This document shows positions 34,222-43,188 of a DNA stretch of 64,000 bases, in pieces. The stretch comes from Sphingosinicella sp942492965. Lineage in GTDB: Bacteria; Pseudomonadota; Alphaproteobacteria; Sphingomonadales; Sphingomonadaceae. Positions within the stretch are counted from its first letter, which is position 1, and the number at the start of each line of letters is the position of its first letter. Under the pieces are notes generated by a model. The model did not search any database and was not told the origin of the DNA. It saw nothing but the letters and a program-made list of their open reading frames with translations. The position numbers and the translations under genes are program-made. The stretch spans positions 124,001 through 188,000 of the forward strand of contig OW818656.1 in assembly GCA_942492965.1 (NCBI GenBank), in the 5' to 3' direction.

Positions 34222-34986
34222 ATGTTTCGCATGGGCAGGGCCGGATTGGCAGTGTTCTCGATGATGCTCCTGGCGGCGACGGCGCGCGCGCAGGATGCCA
34301 ATGCCGATCTGGCACCGGTTCCGGGCAGCGAAGCTGCCTACGGCACGATGTCGGCCGAGGTGCCGCCGTCGACCGCACCCGTGGCCCAAACGCCGGCGGC
34401 ACCACCGCCTCCGCCCCCGTCAGAGCCCTCCGCGCAAAGTGGCGTTCCCGCAGCCCCCGCCACCACTGCCGCGCCCGGTGCGGTCGGCGATGGCGATCTG
34501 CAGCCTGTGTTCAGCCAGAGCGAAGTGCTGACCGCCGCCGAGAACGTCTTCGGGCGCGGCGCCGAAGGCCTCGCGCGCATGATCGAAACGGTCTTCAAGG
34601 ATCTCGGCCAGCCCAATGCCTATGTCGCGGGCCGTGAAGGTGGCGGCGCCATCGGCGTCGGCGTCCGCTACGGCGAGGGCAAGCTCTACCACAAGGTGGA
34701 GGGCGAAATGCCGATCTATTGGCGGGGGCCGTCCATCGGCTTCGATGTCGGCGCCGACGGCAGCAAGACGTTCATTCTCATCTACAGGCTCTACGACACG
34801 CAGGAGCTGTTCCGCGCGTATCCGGCGGCCGAGGGCAAGGCCTACATAATCGGCGGCCTTTCCGCCCAGTATGTGCAGCGCGGCGACGTCGTGATCGTGC
34901 CGATCAAGCTCGGCGTCGGCTGGCGGCTTGGCGTCAACGCCGGCTACCTGCGCTTTTCCAAGAAGAAGAGCTTTCTGCCCTTCTAG
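34222..34986 (+). CDS. DUF1134 family periplasmic protein (EipA-like)
   Basis: 254 aa. Signal peptide (to ATARA about residue 24), a Pro/Ala-rich linker (about 45-85), then the DUF1134 domain: FGRGAEGLARMIETVFKDL, GVRYGEGKLYHKVEG, YWRGPSIGFDVGADGSKTF and a final VIVPIKLGVGWRLGVNAGYL. A DUF1134 protein in Brucella (EipA) is needed for envelope integrity; the same role here is inferred. ATG 34222 with GGGAG upstream; TTG 34219 is adjacent and possible. Confidence 0.9.
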   Translation: MFRMGRAGLAVFSMMLLAATARAQDANADLAPVPGSEAAYGTMSAEVPPSTAPVAQTPAAPPPPPPSEPSAQSGVPAAPATTAAPGAVGDGDLQPVFSQSEVLTAAENVFGRGAEGLARMIETVFKDLGQPNAYVAGREGGGAIGVGVRYGEGKLYHKVEGEMPIYWRGPSIGFDVGADGSKTFILIYRLYDTQELFRAYPAAEGKAYIIGGLSAQYVQRGDVVIVPIKLGVGWRLGVNAGYLRFSKKKSFLPF

Positions 34987-34998
34987 CTTCGGTGCATT

Positions 34999-35880
34999 TC
35001 AGATCGCGCCGCTGTCGACGAGCGCGATGTAGCGGTCCATCGCCTCGGCCGCCTCGTCGGACAGGTCGATGAAGCTCCGGCGTCCGTCCTCGGGATCGCT
35101 GCGCCGCGCCAGCATCCCGGCGTCGGTCATGCCCTTGATCCAGCGCAGCGCCGTCGTCGTCGGCACATCGGCGGCGATGCACAGGCTGGAAACGCTCACC
35201 TGCTTGCCTTCCAGCCGGGCGGCGGCAAGATCGAGCATGATGTCCCAGGCCGGATCGGCGAAGAGTTCGGCCGGAAAGAACTGCTTGCGCACCTGCCGCT
35301 TGCGGATGATCTCCCGGATACTCCGCGCGGTTTCCGTGGCGCTGCGGTCCGTCACAGCCGCGGGCAGCACGGGCCCATCCTTCATGCTCGCAAGGCGCGC
35401 GAGCTGATCGGCGATGCGGCTCACCTCATCGCTCAGCATACCGATCTGAACAAAGGCGTCCGGCCCTCTGTCACGGACGCCCGCCGCGTAACCCTGCCCG
35501 ATGTCGATGCGTTCGAGAATGCTCAAGATGTCCTCGGCCCCCAGCGGCCATATGGCCAGTTCGACACCTTCAATATCCATAATGGATATCGCCTCGTCCA
35601 ATGCATCGTCGTCCAGAATGACTATAATTGGTGCGGTTTCGGACAGAATTCCGATATCGGCCAAAGGCCGCTTCGTGCCGACAACGAGGCCGCCTTGTGC
35701 TGCCACGACCAGCGGCAGCTTTGCCAGCGGTGCAGGCGGTTCCGCGAAGAGCGCCGCGGTATCGATCCGCGCGTGGCCGATACCGGCGGCATCGAGGGTC
35801 GTGCGGAGCGCTGTCTCCAGCGCCGGCGGCAGCGCCAACTGGATACGCGCTGGTCCCGCCACGGAAAAGGTTTCGGCCAT
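34999..35880 (-). CDS. MarR-like winged-helix protein with receiver-like N-terminus
   Basis: 293 aa. Residues about 50-125 look like an alternating alpha/beta domain (LPLVVAAQGGLVVG, IIVILDDDALDEA, VELAIWPLGAEDIL) reminiscent of a receiver without a clear phosphoacceptor set. A helical linker of about 60 residues follows. The C-terminus (about 205-290) is a MarR-type winged helix: ARLEGKQVSVSSLCIAADV, TTTALRWIKGMTDAGML, and wing DPEDGRRSFIDLS. It probably controls gene expression in a phosphorylation-independent way. Convergent with the DUF1134 gene. Confidence 0.75.
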   Translation of the reverse strand: MAETFSVAGPARIQLALPPALETALRTTLDAAGIGHARIDTAALFAEPPAPLAKLPLVVAAQGGLVVGTKRPLADIGILSETAPIIVILDDDALDEAISIMDIEGVELAIWPLGAEDILSILERIDIGQGYAAGVRDRGPDAFVQIGMLSDEVSRIADQLARLASMKDGPVLPAAVTDRSATETARSIREIIRKRQVRKQFFPAELFADPAWDIMLDLAAARLEGKQVSVSSLCIAADVPTTTALRWIKGMTDAGMLARRSDPEDGRRSFIDLSDEAAEAMDRYIALVDSGAI

Positions 35881-35997
35881 ACGCTTCCCATAACACGACG
35901 CGGAGCGCTGTTTTCGCCCCTCATATTTCCGAACCTGACCAGCGGCGCTGATATCAGCCGGAAGCGCGCAAGGAAATCGCGAATTGACCGGGCAGGT

Positions 35998-37479
35998 TCA
36001 GGGCTGCTTCGTCAGCGACAGCCAATGGGAGAGCGCGTTCCGCACGCGGGCATTGTCGGCGTCCCCGACCGCCGTGGCGGCCCCGCGCAGCGTCGTACCG
36101 TCCAGCGTGAGCGCGAGATGCACGAAATAGCTGTAGCGCCGCGCATCGGCGTTCGGAATACGCGCGTTGAGGTCACCGTCGAAGAGGCCCTTGTCGAACC
36201 GCGCCTTTGAAACGAGCGTCGGCAACTGGTCACCGAAAGTCGCGCGGATCAACCCGTCGTTTTGAAAGACGAGTTCGACAGGCATCTCCGTCTCAGGGGT
36301 CGACAGCGTTCCCTTCCACGTTCCAGCAAGTTCAGGCGTCGGTGCGAATGGCGGAAGTGGCGGTTCCGACGGCGCGGGCGACGGCTTCCAGCCCGGCAGC
36401 ATGATCGCAGCGATTTTGTCGGCAATGATCCGCGGCGCCGGGCTGCTGGAATTGGTGAGCACGACGAGGGCGATATTGCGATCGGGGAACAACTGCATGA
36501 TCGTGGCGACACCTGCCATACCCCCCGAATGCGAAACGACGCGGTAACCGTCCTTCGTTCGCACGTTGAAGCCGATGCCATAGCCACTACCCTCATCGCG
36601 CGCAGCCTGCGGATCGACCGGGCGATGCATCTCGTCGATCATCGCCGCAGTCAGGATCGGCTTTTGGCCCGGAAGCCGGTTCTTGAGGTGGAAACCGGCG
36701 AAACGGACGAGGTCGTGCGCGCTGGAAAAGACCGCGGACGCGCCCGGGTGATCGAACGTGTAGAATGAGACCCGCTCTCCATTCCGGCCATAGCGCGTGG
36801 CTGCGAACGCTTCGAGGCCGGGGCCAATATCGACAGACGTATGCGTAAGCCCAAGCGGGAGAAAAACCTCGCGCCGCATAAAGTCCGCATAGCTGAGCCC
36901 AGACGTGCGACTGATGATCTCGTCGAGAATACCGAAGCCGAGATTGGAATATTGAAACCGCTCGCCGGGCGCGCTCACGAGGTTTGCATAGCGCTGAATG
37001 GTCTCCCCCATCGCAGGCCGGGCAACAGGCTCGTCTTCGTAAAAGAACTGATAGTGCAGCGGCAGTCCGGCCGTGTGCGCCGCAACGCGCCGAACCGTCG
37101 CCCCGCGCGCGTCGCCCACGCGCGCGGTAAGCTTTGCGCTGCCGAGATAATCATCGATCGGCCGGTCGAGATCGATCTTGCCGCTCTGCACCAGCGTCAT
37201 CAGCCCGGTGGCCGTGATGGGCTTGGAAATGGAAGCGAGCGAATACATCGTATGCGCGTCCGCCGCGATGCGCTTCTCACGGTCGGCCCAGCCGAAGCCC
37301 TCCTCCCAGACGATCTTGCCATCCTGCATGACGGCGACCGCGATGGAGGGCACACCGTTCTCAACCAGTTGCTCCCGGATCGCCGCACGAACCGGATCGA
37401 ACCGGTCAGCCTGCGCAGGGACCGCGACGCAAAGAAAAGCGAGTGCACACCACAACCCGCGCATGAACATGAACCCCAT
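35998..37479 (-). CDS. Serine hydrolase, beta-lactamase (S12/class C) family, exported
   Basis: 493 aa. Signal peptide (WCALAFLCVAVPAQA). Active-site SISK (SxxK) in SLASISKPITATG, the second motif YSNLGFGIL (YxN), and HSGGMAGVA (HxG) form the usual triad. A C-terminal lipocalin-like beta domain (about 380-490, GTWKGTLSTPETEMPVELV) is attached, as in many S12 hydrolases. Substrate unknown: peptidase, esterase or beta-lactamase are all possible. ATG 37479 is used; Met codons 4 and 6 are in frame. Next gene upstream is far away. Confidence 0.9.
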   Translation of the reverse strand: MGFMFMRGLWCALAFLCVAVPAQADRFDPVRAAIREQLVENGVPSIAVAVMQDGKIVWEEGFGWADREKRIAADAHTMYSLASISKPITATGLMTLVQSGKIDLDRPIDDYLGSAKLTARVGDARGATVRRVAAHTAGLPLHYQFFYEDEPVARPAMGETIQRYANLVSAPGERFQYSNLGFGILDEIISRTSGLSYADFMRREVFLPLGLTHTSVDIGPGLEAFAATRYGRNGERVSFYTFDHPGASAVFSSAHDLVRFAGFHLKNRLPGQKPILTAAMIDEMHRPVDPQAARDEGSGYGIGFNVRTKDGYRVVSHSGGMAGVATIMQLFPDRNIALVVLTNSSSPAPRIIADKIAAIMLPGWKPSPAPSEPPLPPFAPTPELAGTWKGTLSTPETEMPVELVFQNDGLIRATFGDQLPTLVSKARFDKGLFDGDLNARIPNADARRYSYFVHLALTLDGTTLRGAATAVGDADNARVRNALSHWLSLTKQP

Positions 37480-37933
37480 CGCCCGCCCTCACCTTCTCCC
37501 AATTTGCCCCTATTTTCAATAATTGAAAAAATGGAAGAAAAAAGAAGAAAATGCGAAACCGAACGGGGTTCGAACTGCATCCGCCGTTGGCATGATCAGG
37601 GGGTTTGGGGCCTGTGGTGGCGCCGGGACCGGATATGGGAAAAGGTGCGGTGACGGACGCGCTCACCCGGCGTGGCTGGTAGCGTGGCGCGAGCGAGGCC
37701 CAGCGCCGCCCGCACAAGCGCGAGCAGCACCCCGCCAAGGGGTAGCGGCGAAACAGCACCCGTCAGCGCTGTAGCCGAGGCTGCTTCACTCCCACGATGG
37801 TGCAATCCAGCCGCAAGGACCAATCGCGCGATGGAGATATGTGGAAGGACGGAGGCACATGGCAGCGGAGGGGTGCTGAGAGATACTCGGGCCGGTTAAC
37901 AAGCAACCTTAGGAGGAGAAGCGGCATTTTGCG
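37480..37933. other. Gene-free stretch at the edge of the accessory patch
   Basis: 454 bp between the serine-hydrolase gene and the DUF4304 gene. 37500-37560 is AT-rich with a run of purines; the rest is GC-rich, with several unlikely ORFs. I see no tRNA, IS end or direct repeat of the tRNA-Pro 3' end here. It may hold decayed genes. Confidence 0.5.
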
Positions 37934-38611
37934 CTACTCCAGGTTTCCAAAACCCAATCCCACTCCAAGCTCCCTGACGTAAGACGCATGGTGCATTTGC
38001 TTCGGCCCGCACGTTCCCAAATGCTCCTGAAACAACCGCTTCGCGCCTTGGAAATCACCCTTCCGTAACAACACCATAGCAACATCCAGACGGGCAACCG
38101 CTGTTATCGCAAACTCAGTTTCATTGAAGCGTATCCAATCGCGAACGATCTGATCGCGAGTTCGAAATCTATCAAGGAAAGGTATGCCCACGTGCAGAAG
38201 AAGCGCGCCAATATCATCTGCCAATTCGTCGCGATCATCTATCAATGACCACCAGAGGTCTTGACCGGCGGTAATGTGACTGAGGCGAGTTCGGATGCTG
38301 CAATGACCGTCGGCAATCACGCGTTTAGGGCTAATCGGCGAATTACTTCTCTCGAAAATCTCTTCGACAAAGACACCGACATTCACAGTAAACTTGCCGT
38401 AATGGTCTTCACGGAAGTGCTTGAACGGCTCTGGCGGCGGTGGACCGATTTCAAATGCACCGGTTTGCAATGCTACAATCTGAAACATACCGGGCTCGGT
38501 CGGGCGTCTAAATGTTCGCCCCTTGCGGGTGAAACCAAGCGGCTTCAACAGCGTAGCTAAACGCTTCTGCACTTCATCAAGCCGTTGAACAATCGGTGAT
38601 TTCGAATCCAT
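37934..38611 (-). CDS. DUF4304 family protein
   Basis: 225 aa. LLKPLGFTRKGRTFRR near the start, then TVNVGVFVEE and the C-terminal helical half (VAMVLLRKGDFQGAKRLFQE) match DUF4304, a family often found as orphan genes next to mobile DNA. Function unknown; some members sit in toxin-immunity loci. Codon use is more AT-rich than in the core genes. It overlaps the decayed thermonuclease fragment by 35 nt, so that gene was probably cut when this one arrived. Confidence 0.8.
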   Translation of the reverse strand: MDSKSPIVQRLDEVQKRLATLLKPLGFTRKGRTFRRPTEPGMFQIVALQTGAFEIGPPPPEPFKHFREDHYGKFTVNVGVFVEEIFERSNSPISPKRVIADGHCSIRTRLSHITAGQDLWWSLIDDRDELADDIGALLLHVGIPFLDRFRTRDQIVRDWIRFNETEFAITAVARLDVAMVLLRKGDFQGAKRLFQEHLGTCGPKQMHHASYVRELGVGLGFGNLE

Positions 38612-38867
38612 AGCGGCAAAGTGTAATGCAACATTGCAATGTCAGGAAGGCAGAGGCTCCAGCCGCGAATAGCCGCCATCTCGACGACACCGCACGGCCC
38701 TCATGGCAATCCGAGCGCGCCCTTCGGCCGTCCTTGCAACGTGGACTGTCGGCCATCTCAGGCGCATCAATGCCCACCAGCCGGACCCGTTCACCTTGGC
38801 ACCGCAGGCTGTCTCCGTCGTGGACCGAAGGCGCGATGCAAGAGGGGATGAGGGCAGCGGCGAACAC
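38577..38867 (-). pseudogene. Decayed thermonuclease (SNase-like) fragment
   Basis: GTG 38867 begins VFAAALIPSCIAPSVHDGDS, a lipoprotein-like N-terminus, then GERVRLVGIDAPEM, the diagnostic SNase start with the catalytic Asp in IDAPE. After about residue 55 the sequence stops resembling a nuclease, and the open frame ends within the DUF4304 start; a full SNase needs 130-170 residues and later Arg and Glu catalytic residues that are missing here. So the gene is truncated and surely inactive. Confidence 0.65.
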
Positions 38868-38955
38868 GGCGGAACTTTCGGGGGCTATCGGTGGACCTTC
38901 AGGGCCTCCACGTACTCCGCCCGTCGCGCTGCCGATAGAGCGCCGTTGCAAGAAT

Positions 38956-38970
38956 GTTCCTCTTATGTTC
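38956..38970 (+). promoter_or_regulatory. LexA (SOS) box, perfect alphaproteobacterial consensus
   Basis: GTTC-CTCTTAT-GTTC is an exact GTTC-N7-GTTC. It ends 10 nt before the ATG of the DUF6771 gene, so LexA bound there would block transcription of that gene. Confidence 0.75.
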
Positions 38971-38980
38971 TCTTTACACC

Positions 38981-39169
38981 ATGCCCCGAATCGATCCCGC
39001 CGAACTCGCCTCGCTGCTCCTAACCTCGCCCCTCGGTGCCCGCATCGGTCTCGCAACGCACAGTGAAGCCGCCCGGAAGGATGCCGCGAAGGCGCTAGCC
39101 GAAAACGTCGTGCGGCGGCTCGAAGGTGCACCCGAGGTGGACCGAAACCAACTCCGGTTGCCTATTTAG
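38981..39169 (+). CDS. DUF6771 family small protein
   Basis: 62 aa. RIDPAELASLLLTSPLGARIGLA at the start, AAKALAENVVRRLEG in the middle and the end RNQLRLPI match the small DUF6771 proteins of Sphingomonadales, as far as memory serves. No signal peptide, no Cys. The perfect SOS box directly upstream implies induction after DNA damage. It lies between the thermonuclease remnant (divergent) and the DUF3885 gene. Confidence 0.7.
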   Translation: MPRIDPAELASLLLTSPLGARIGLATHSEAARKDAAKALAENVVRRLEGAPEVDRNQLRLPI

Positions 39170-39304
39170 AAGGCGCGGCGTGTTTAAACGTCCTCCCTCA
39201 CTGTAGAGCGCTACAAGCAGGAAGACTCAACAAGGGAAGGCTTCTGAGAAACGGCTTAAAATGCCAAAGTTGCCCACTGTCGCTTAATCCTGATAAAAAA
39301 ATCT

Positions 39305-39934
39305 ATGGCCCATCCGCACATCGATCAACTGTGGTCCAGCCTCTGGACATCTCGCTTTGGCGTTAATGATGTACGACTACGTTTTGAACTCGGTGGCGAA
39401 GAATTCGATAACACGACGCAGCAAATTCCTCGCTTTCTTCAAGCTCATCATCGAGCGTCGATTGTAGCCAATACGTTGTTTCGAGAGAACTGCGTGGCGG
39501 TGGTAGCCTGGAATGGCTGGAATGGTCGGCGACCGACTCTTTTGGGGCTGCCGAAGGTGAAGGACGGCTTCGAAGCGTTGCGATCTACCGGGTTTGAAGC
39601 GCCACAGATCAGCGAGTGGCATGCCGACCTGTATCCCGATGACGATGACTTTAAGACAGGTTTCTCTACTATTCGCGCGTATGACATCGCGAATAACAAG
39701 GTGGCTCGCGATACTATTCTTTGGCATTCGATAGCTGCCGAAATGCCCATCTATCCCAGCGCCCGGGTTATAGCTTTCCTGATAAATCCCGTAACTTCTA
39801 TAATGCTGCATGCCTACGATGACCGAGGGATGGACATCATGGCTGACGATCCAGCCAAACTCAGAGAGCTTCACTCGATTTTCGCGGACTGGCTCCTCGA
39901 CTATGATCGTGAGCGCATGAAGCAATTGTTCTAA
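39305..39934 (+). CDS. DUF3885 family protein
   Basis: 209 aa, AT-richer than its surroundings. The C-terminal MLHAYDDRGMDIMADDPAKL and ADWLLDYDRERMKQLF are the DUF3885 signature; the N-terminal part has LWTSRFGVNDVRLRFELGG. Function unknown. Like SMI1/KNR4 and DUF4304 genes, these occur as single orphan genes in variable regions and in immunity clusters. 136 nt of AT-rich DNA before the ATG probably contains its promoter. Confidence 0.82.
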   Translation: MAHPHIDQLWSSLWTSRFGVNDVRLRFELGGEEFDNTTQQIPRFLQAHHRASIVANTLFRENCVAVVAWNGWNGRRPTLLGLPKVKDGFEALRSTGFEAPQISEWHADLYPDDDDFKTGFSTIRAYDIANNKVARDTILWHSIAAEMPIYPSARVIAFLINPVTSIMLHAYDDRGMDIMADDPAKLRELHSIFADWLLDYDRERMKQLF

Positions 39935-40208
39935 TCGCGGCCTGCGGGTTCACATTTGAGCTTGGCGGTCTCCGTCAGGGAATAAATCGCGGCAGCGACT
40001 TTTTGCCGTTCCGACGTTCCCACCAGACGGTCCATTTCGCCGGTGAAACCCCTGCAAATCGCGCTAAGGACGCACGAAACGGCTCCTCAGGTGGTCCTAC
40101 CTACCCCGAGGGCTCCTCGCGTGTTCTCGGCGCTTTTTGAGGGTGTTTCCGAAGCAGGCCCGAAACGCAGCGTGCCGCTGCCCCGTCCATCATTGATGCA
40201 GGGGAAAA

Positions 40209-40244
40209 GTGCCCAAAAAAGGTGCCCAAGAAATTTTGGGCACC
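40209..40244. repeat. Tandem/inverted GTGCCCAA repeats near tRNA-Pro
   Basis: GTGCCCAA occurs twice in direct order (40209 and 40222), and the second copy forms a 9-bp hairpin GGTGCCCAA-GAAATT-TTGGGCACC (40221-40244). It lies 38 nt beyond the 3' end of tRNA-Pro, with AT-rich DNA following. It could be a terminator remnant or part of an old attachment region. The interval 39935-40281 holds no gene. Confidence 0.5.
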
Positions 40245-40281
40245 ACCGCTTAACGCTCTGAAAATAAACAATAAAATGAGT

Positions 40282-40358
<77 letters not shown>

Positions 40359-40405
40359 ACGCGAAGGAGCCGTCCATGACGGGCCGGCTCCCGCGCGTCA
40401 AGGAT

Positions 40406-42439
40406 TTACCAGATGTGGATGCGCTGATCCTCGGGGAGGTAGAGCTTCTGCCCCGGCTTCACGTCGAAGGCCGGATACCACGCATCAAGGTTGCGCACGG
40501 CGGTTGGGCGCCAGTTGCCGGGCGTGTGCGGATCCGTCGCGAGTTGCTGCTGGAGCTGGGCGTCGCGATATTTTTGGCGCCAGATCTGAGAGTAGCCGAG
40601 GAAAAAGCGCTGGTCGCCGGTGAAGCCGTCGAGCACCGGCGCGGGCTTGCCGCCGAGTGATTTCCTGTAGGCATCATAGGCAACGGTGAGGCCCGCGATG
40701 TCCGCGATGTTCTCGCCCAGCGTCAGCTCGCCGTTCACGCGCGCGCCGGGGAGCGGTTCGTAGGCGCCGTACTGCGCGACCACCTGATCGGTGTAGACCT
40801 TGAAGCGCTTCACGTCTTCGGGCGTCCACCAGTCGGCGAGCTTGCCGGTGGGGTCGTACTTGCGGCCCTGATCGTCGAAGTGATGCGTGATCTCGTGGCC
40901 GATCACCGCGCCGATGCCGCCATAGTTGATCGCCGGATCGGCATTCGGATCGAAGAACGGCGGCTGCAGGATGGCGGCGGGGAACACGACCTCGTTCATC
41001 GTCGGGTTCGCGTAGGCGTTCACCGTCTGCGGCGTCATGAGCCATTCGTCGCGATCAATCGGCTTCCCAAGCTTGGCGAGATTGCGGTCGTATTCGAATG
41101 CCGCCGCACGCCTCGCGTTGCCGAAGGCGTCGCCCGGCACGATCTCGAGCGCCGAATAGTCGATCCATTTCACGGGGTAGCCGATCTTCGGCTTGAAAGA
41201 CGCGAGCTTGGCGCGCGCCTTCACCTTCGTCTCGGGCGTCATCCACGCGAGGTTCGCGATGCGCACATCCATGGCGGCGATGAGGTTGCGAACAAGCGCG
41301 TCCGCCTGCGCCTTTGCCTCCGGCGTGAAGTATTTGGCGACGTAGAGTTCACCGACCGCCTCGCCGAGCGCACTGTTCACCGAGTCGACGCCTCGCTTCC
41401 AGCGCGGCTGAATCTGCGGCGTGCCCGAGAGCGTCGTACCTTCGAATGCGAAGTTCTCATCGACGAAGGCCTTGGGCAGCAGCGGCGCGGCGTCCTTCAG
41501 CGTCTTGAACGCAAGCCAGTCCCGAAGCGTCGCGATGTTGGCGTCCGCGATGACCTTCGCCATGCCCGTGAAGCTGCTGGGCTGGCTGACGATGAATTCG
41601 TTCTGGTTTCCCAGCCCCGCGGCCGCAAAGAAGGTGCTCCAGTCGAGGCCCGGTGCTTTCGCGATGAAATCCGCCTTCGTCCATTTGTTGTACGCCTTGT
41701 CGGAATCACGGCTGTCGACGACCGTCCAGTGGACTTCCGCGAACTTGTGCTCGAGGTCGTAGATTGCGGCCGCTTTCTTTGACGCCTCCGCCGCAGGCAC
41801 GCCCGCAAGCGAGAACATCCGCGCGATGTGCGCCTTGTACTTGTCCCGCGCGTCGACATAGGTCGGATTGTCGACGAGGTAATAGTCGCGGTCGGGAAGG
41901 CCGATGCCGCCCTGGTAGAAAACGGGGATGTAGTGATCCGGCGCCTTTTCGTCCTGATTGATGTAGTAGAGGAACGGCGACGGGCCATAGCTGCGGAGCG
42001 CGGCACCGAGCGCAGCGGCAAACGCCGACTTCGACCCGAGCGCTGCGACGGCGTCGAGATCGGCCTTGATCGGATTCAGCCCTTTCGCCTCGATCGCGGC
42101 CTCGTCGAGATAGCTTGCATAATAGTCGCCGACCTTCTGACCGGCCGAACCCTTGCCCGCATGGCCGCTCGCTGCAGCCTGAATGATCTCGCGCGTGCGT
42201 TCCTGGCTGAGGTCGCGCAGCCTGGTGAACATGCCGTAGTTCGAGCGATCCGCGGGGATCTCAAGCTGGCGCAGATAGGTGCCACCACCATAGCCGAGGA
42301 AGTCGTCACCCGGCGCGATGCTGCGGTCCATACCCGCCGCATCGAAGCCCCAAGGGGCGATTTCAGGCTTGTCAGCGGCCAGAGCAGGCGCGGCAAGCAG
42401 CGCCGTCGTCGCGACAGCGCAAAGAAAAATGGTCTTCAT
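40406..42439 (-). CDS. M13 family metallopeptidase (neprilysin-like), exported
   Basis: 677 aa. Signal peptide (KTIFLCAVATTALLAAPALA). N-terminal Peptidase_M13_N part (about 30-420), then the catalytic domain: NAYANPTMNEVVFPAAILQ, VIGHEITHHFDDQGR (HExxH) and GENIADIAGL, which provides the third Zn ligand. The C-terminal end RIHIW matches the family's conserved final Trp. Size and motifs are complete. It degrades small peptides in the periplasm. AGGGA precedes ATG 42439. Confidence 0.95.
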   Translation of the reverse strand: MKTIFLCAVATTALLAAPALAADKPEIAPWGFDAAGMDRSIAPGDDFLGYGGGTYLRQLEIPADRSNYGMFTRLRDLSQERTREIIQAAASGHAGKGSAGQKVGDYYASYLDEAAIEAKGLNPIKADLDAVAALGSKSAFAAALGAALRSYGPSPFLYYINQDEKAPDHYIPVFYQGGIGLPDRDYYLVDNPTYVDARDKYKAHIARMFSLAGVPAAEASKKAAAIYDLEHKFAEVHWTVVDSRDSDKAYNKWTKADFIAKAPGLDWSTFFAAAGLGNQNEFIVSQPSSFTGMAKVIADANIATLRDWLAFKTLKDAAPLLPKAFVDENFAFEGTTLSGTPQIQPRWKRGVDSVNSALGEAVGELYVAKYFTPEAKAQADALVRNLIAAMDVRIANLAWMTPETKVKARAKLASFKPKIGYPVKWIDYSALEIVPGDAFGNARRAAAFEYDRNLAKLGKPIDRDEWLMTPQTVNAYANPTMNEVVFPAAILQPPFFDPNADPAINYGGIGAVIGHEITHHFDDQGRKYDPTGKLADWWTPEDVKRFKVYTDQVVAQYGAYEPLPGARVNGELTLGENIADIAGLTVAYDAYRKSLGGKPAPVLDGFTGDQRFFLGYSQIWRQKYRDAQLQQQLATDPHTPGNWRPTAVRNLDAWYPAFDVKPGQKLYLPEDQRIHIW

Positions 42440-42543
42440 GATTGGCAGTCCCTGCAACGGATGATCATGCCGGAAACCTACCCTCCCCGCGCGCGCGGGA
42501 AACCGGCGGATTCGATGAACTGCCGACTCCGTTATACGAACGT

Positions 42544-43188
42544 TTAACTGTAGCGTTGCTCCAGCCACGGATCGCCGACATTGTGATAGCCGCGCACTTC
42601 CCAGAAGCCCGGCTTGTCCTCGGTCGTGAAGGTGATGCGCTTCACCCACTTCGGGCTCTTCCAGAAGTAGTAGCGCGGGACCACGAGCCGTGCGGGGCCG
42701 CCGTGTTCGCGGCTGATCGGCTGACCGTCATGCGTGTGCGCGACGAGGCAGTCCTCTTCGAGGAAGTGTGCGAATTCGATATTCGTCGTGTAGCCGTCGT
42801 AGCTGGTGAAGAGCACGTGCTTCACATCCGCCTGCGGCTTCACGGCATCGGCGATGTGGCGCGTCGAAACACCGTTCCAGCGATTGTCGTAGCGCGACCA
42901 CTGCGTGACACAGTGGATGTCGGACACGTCCTCGACCTGCGGCTGCGCGAGGAACGCCTCCCAATCCCATGTCACCGGATTCTCGACCGCGCCATCGATA
43001 ACAAGCTGCCAGTCCGTTTTCGGCACATCGGGCTGGATGCCGAGATCAAGCACCGGCCAGTTTTCCACGAGCCGCTGCCCCGGCGGCAGGCGATCGATGC
43101 CGTGTTCGGCGGTCTTGCCCGTCAGCAGGCGTCCGGCGCGCGCCCAGGCCTTCTTGGTTTCAACCAGCTTTTCCCGGAACCCGTCCAT
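42544..43188 (-). CDS. Sulfite-oxidase-like molybdopterin-dependent oxidoreductase (YuiH type)
   Basis: 214 aa. Only the molybdopterin-binding domain (SUOX fold) is present. IHCVTQWSRYDNRW carries the Cys that ligates Mo; YDGYTTNIEF and GGPARLVVPRYYFWKSPKW are typical of the YuiH branch. No Tat or Sec signal is visible, so it appears cytosolic. ATG 43188 overlaps the DUF2062 gene by 29 nt. Substrate unknown. Confidence 0.85.
   Translation of the reverse strand: MDGFREKLVETKKAWARAGRLLTGKTAEHGIDRLPPGQRLVENWPVLDLGIQPDVPKTDWQLVIDGAVENPVTWDWEAFLAQPQVEDVSDIHCVTQWSRYDNRWNGVSTRHIADAVKPQADVKHVLFTSYDGYTTNIEFAHFLEEDCLVAHTHDGQPISREHGGPARLVVPRYYFWKSPKWVKRITFTTEDKPGFWEVRGYHNVGDPWLEQRYS

Noticed and set aside
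37596..37899. Short ORFs on both strands before the DUF4304 gene
   Set aside because: No start signals, no recognisable sequence, and codon use unlike either core or accessory genes.
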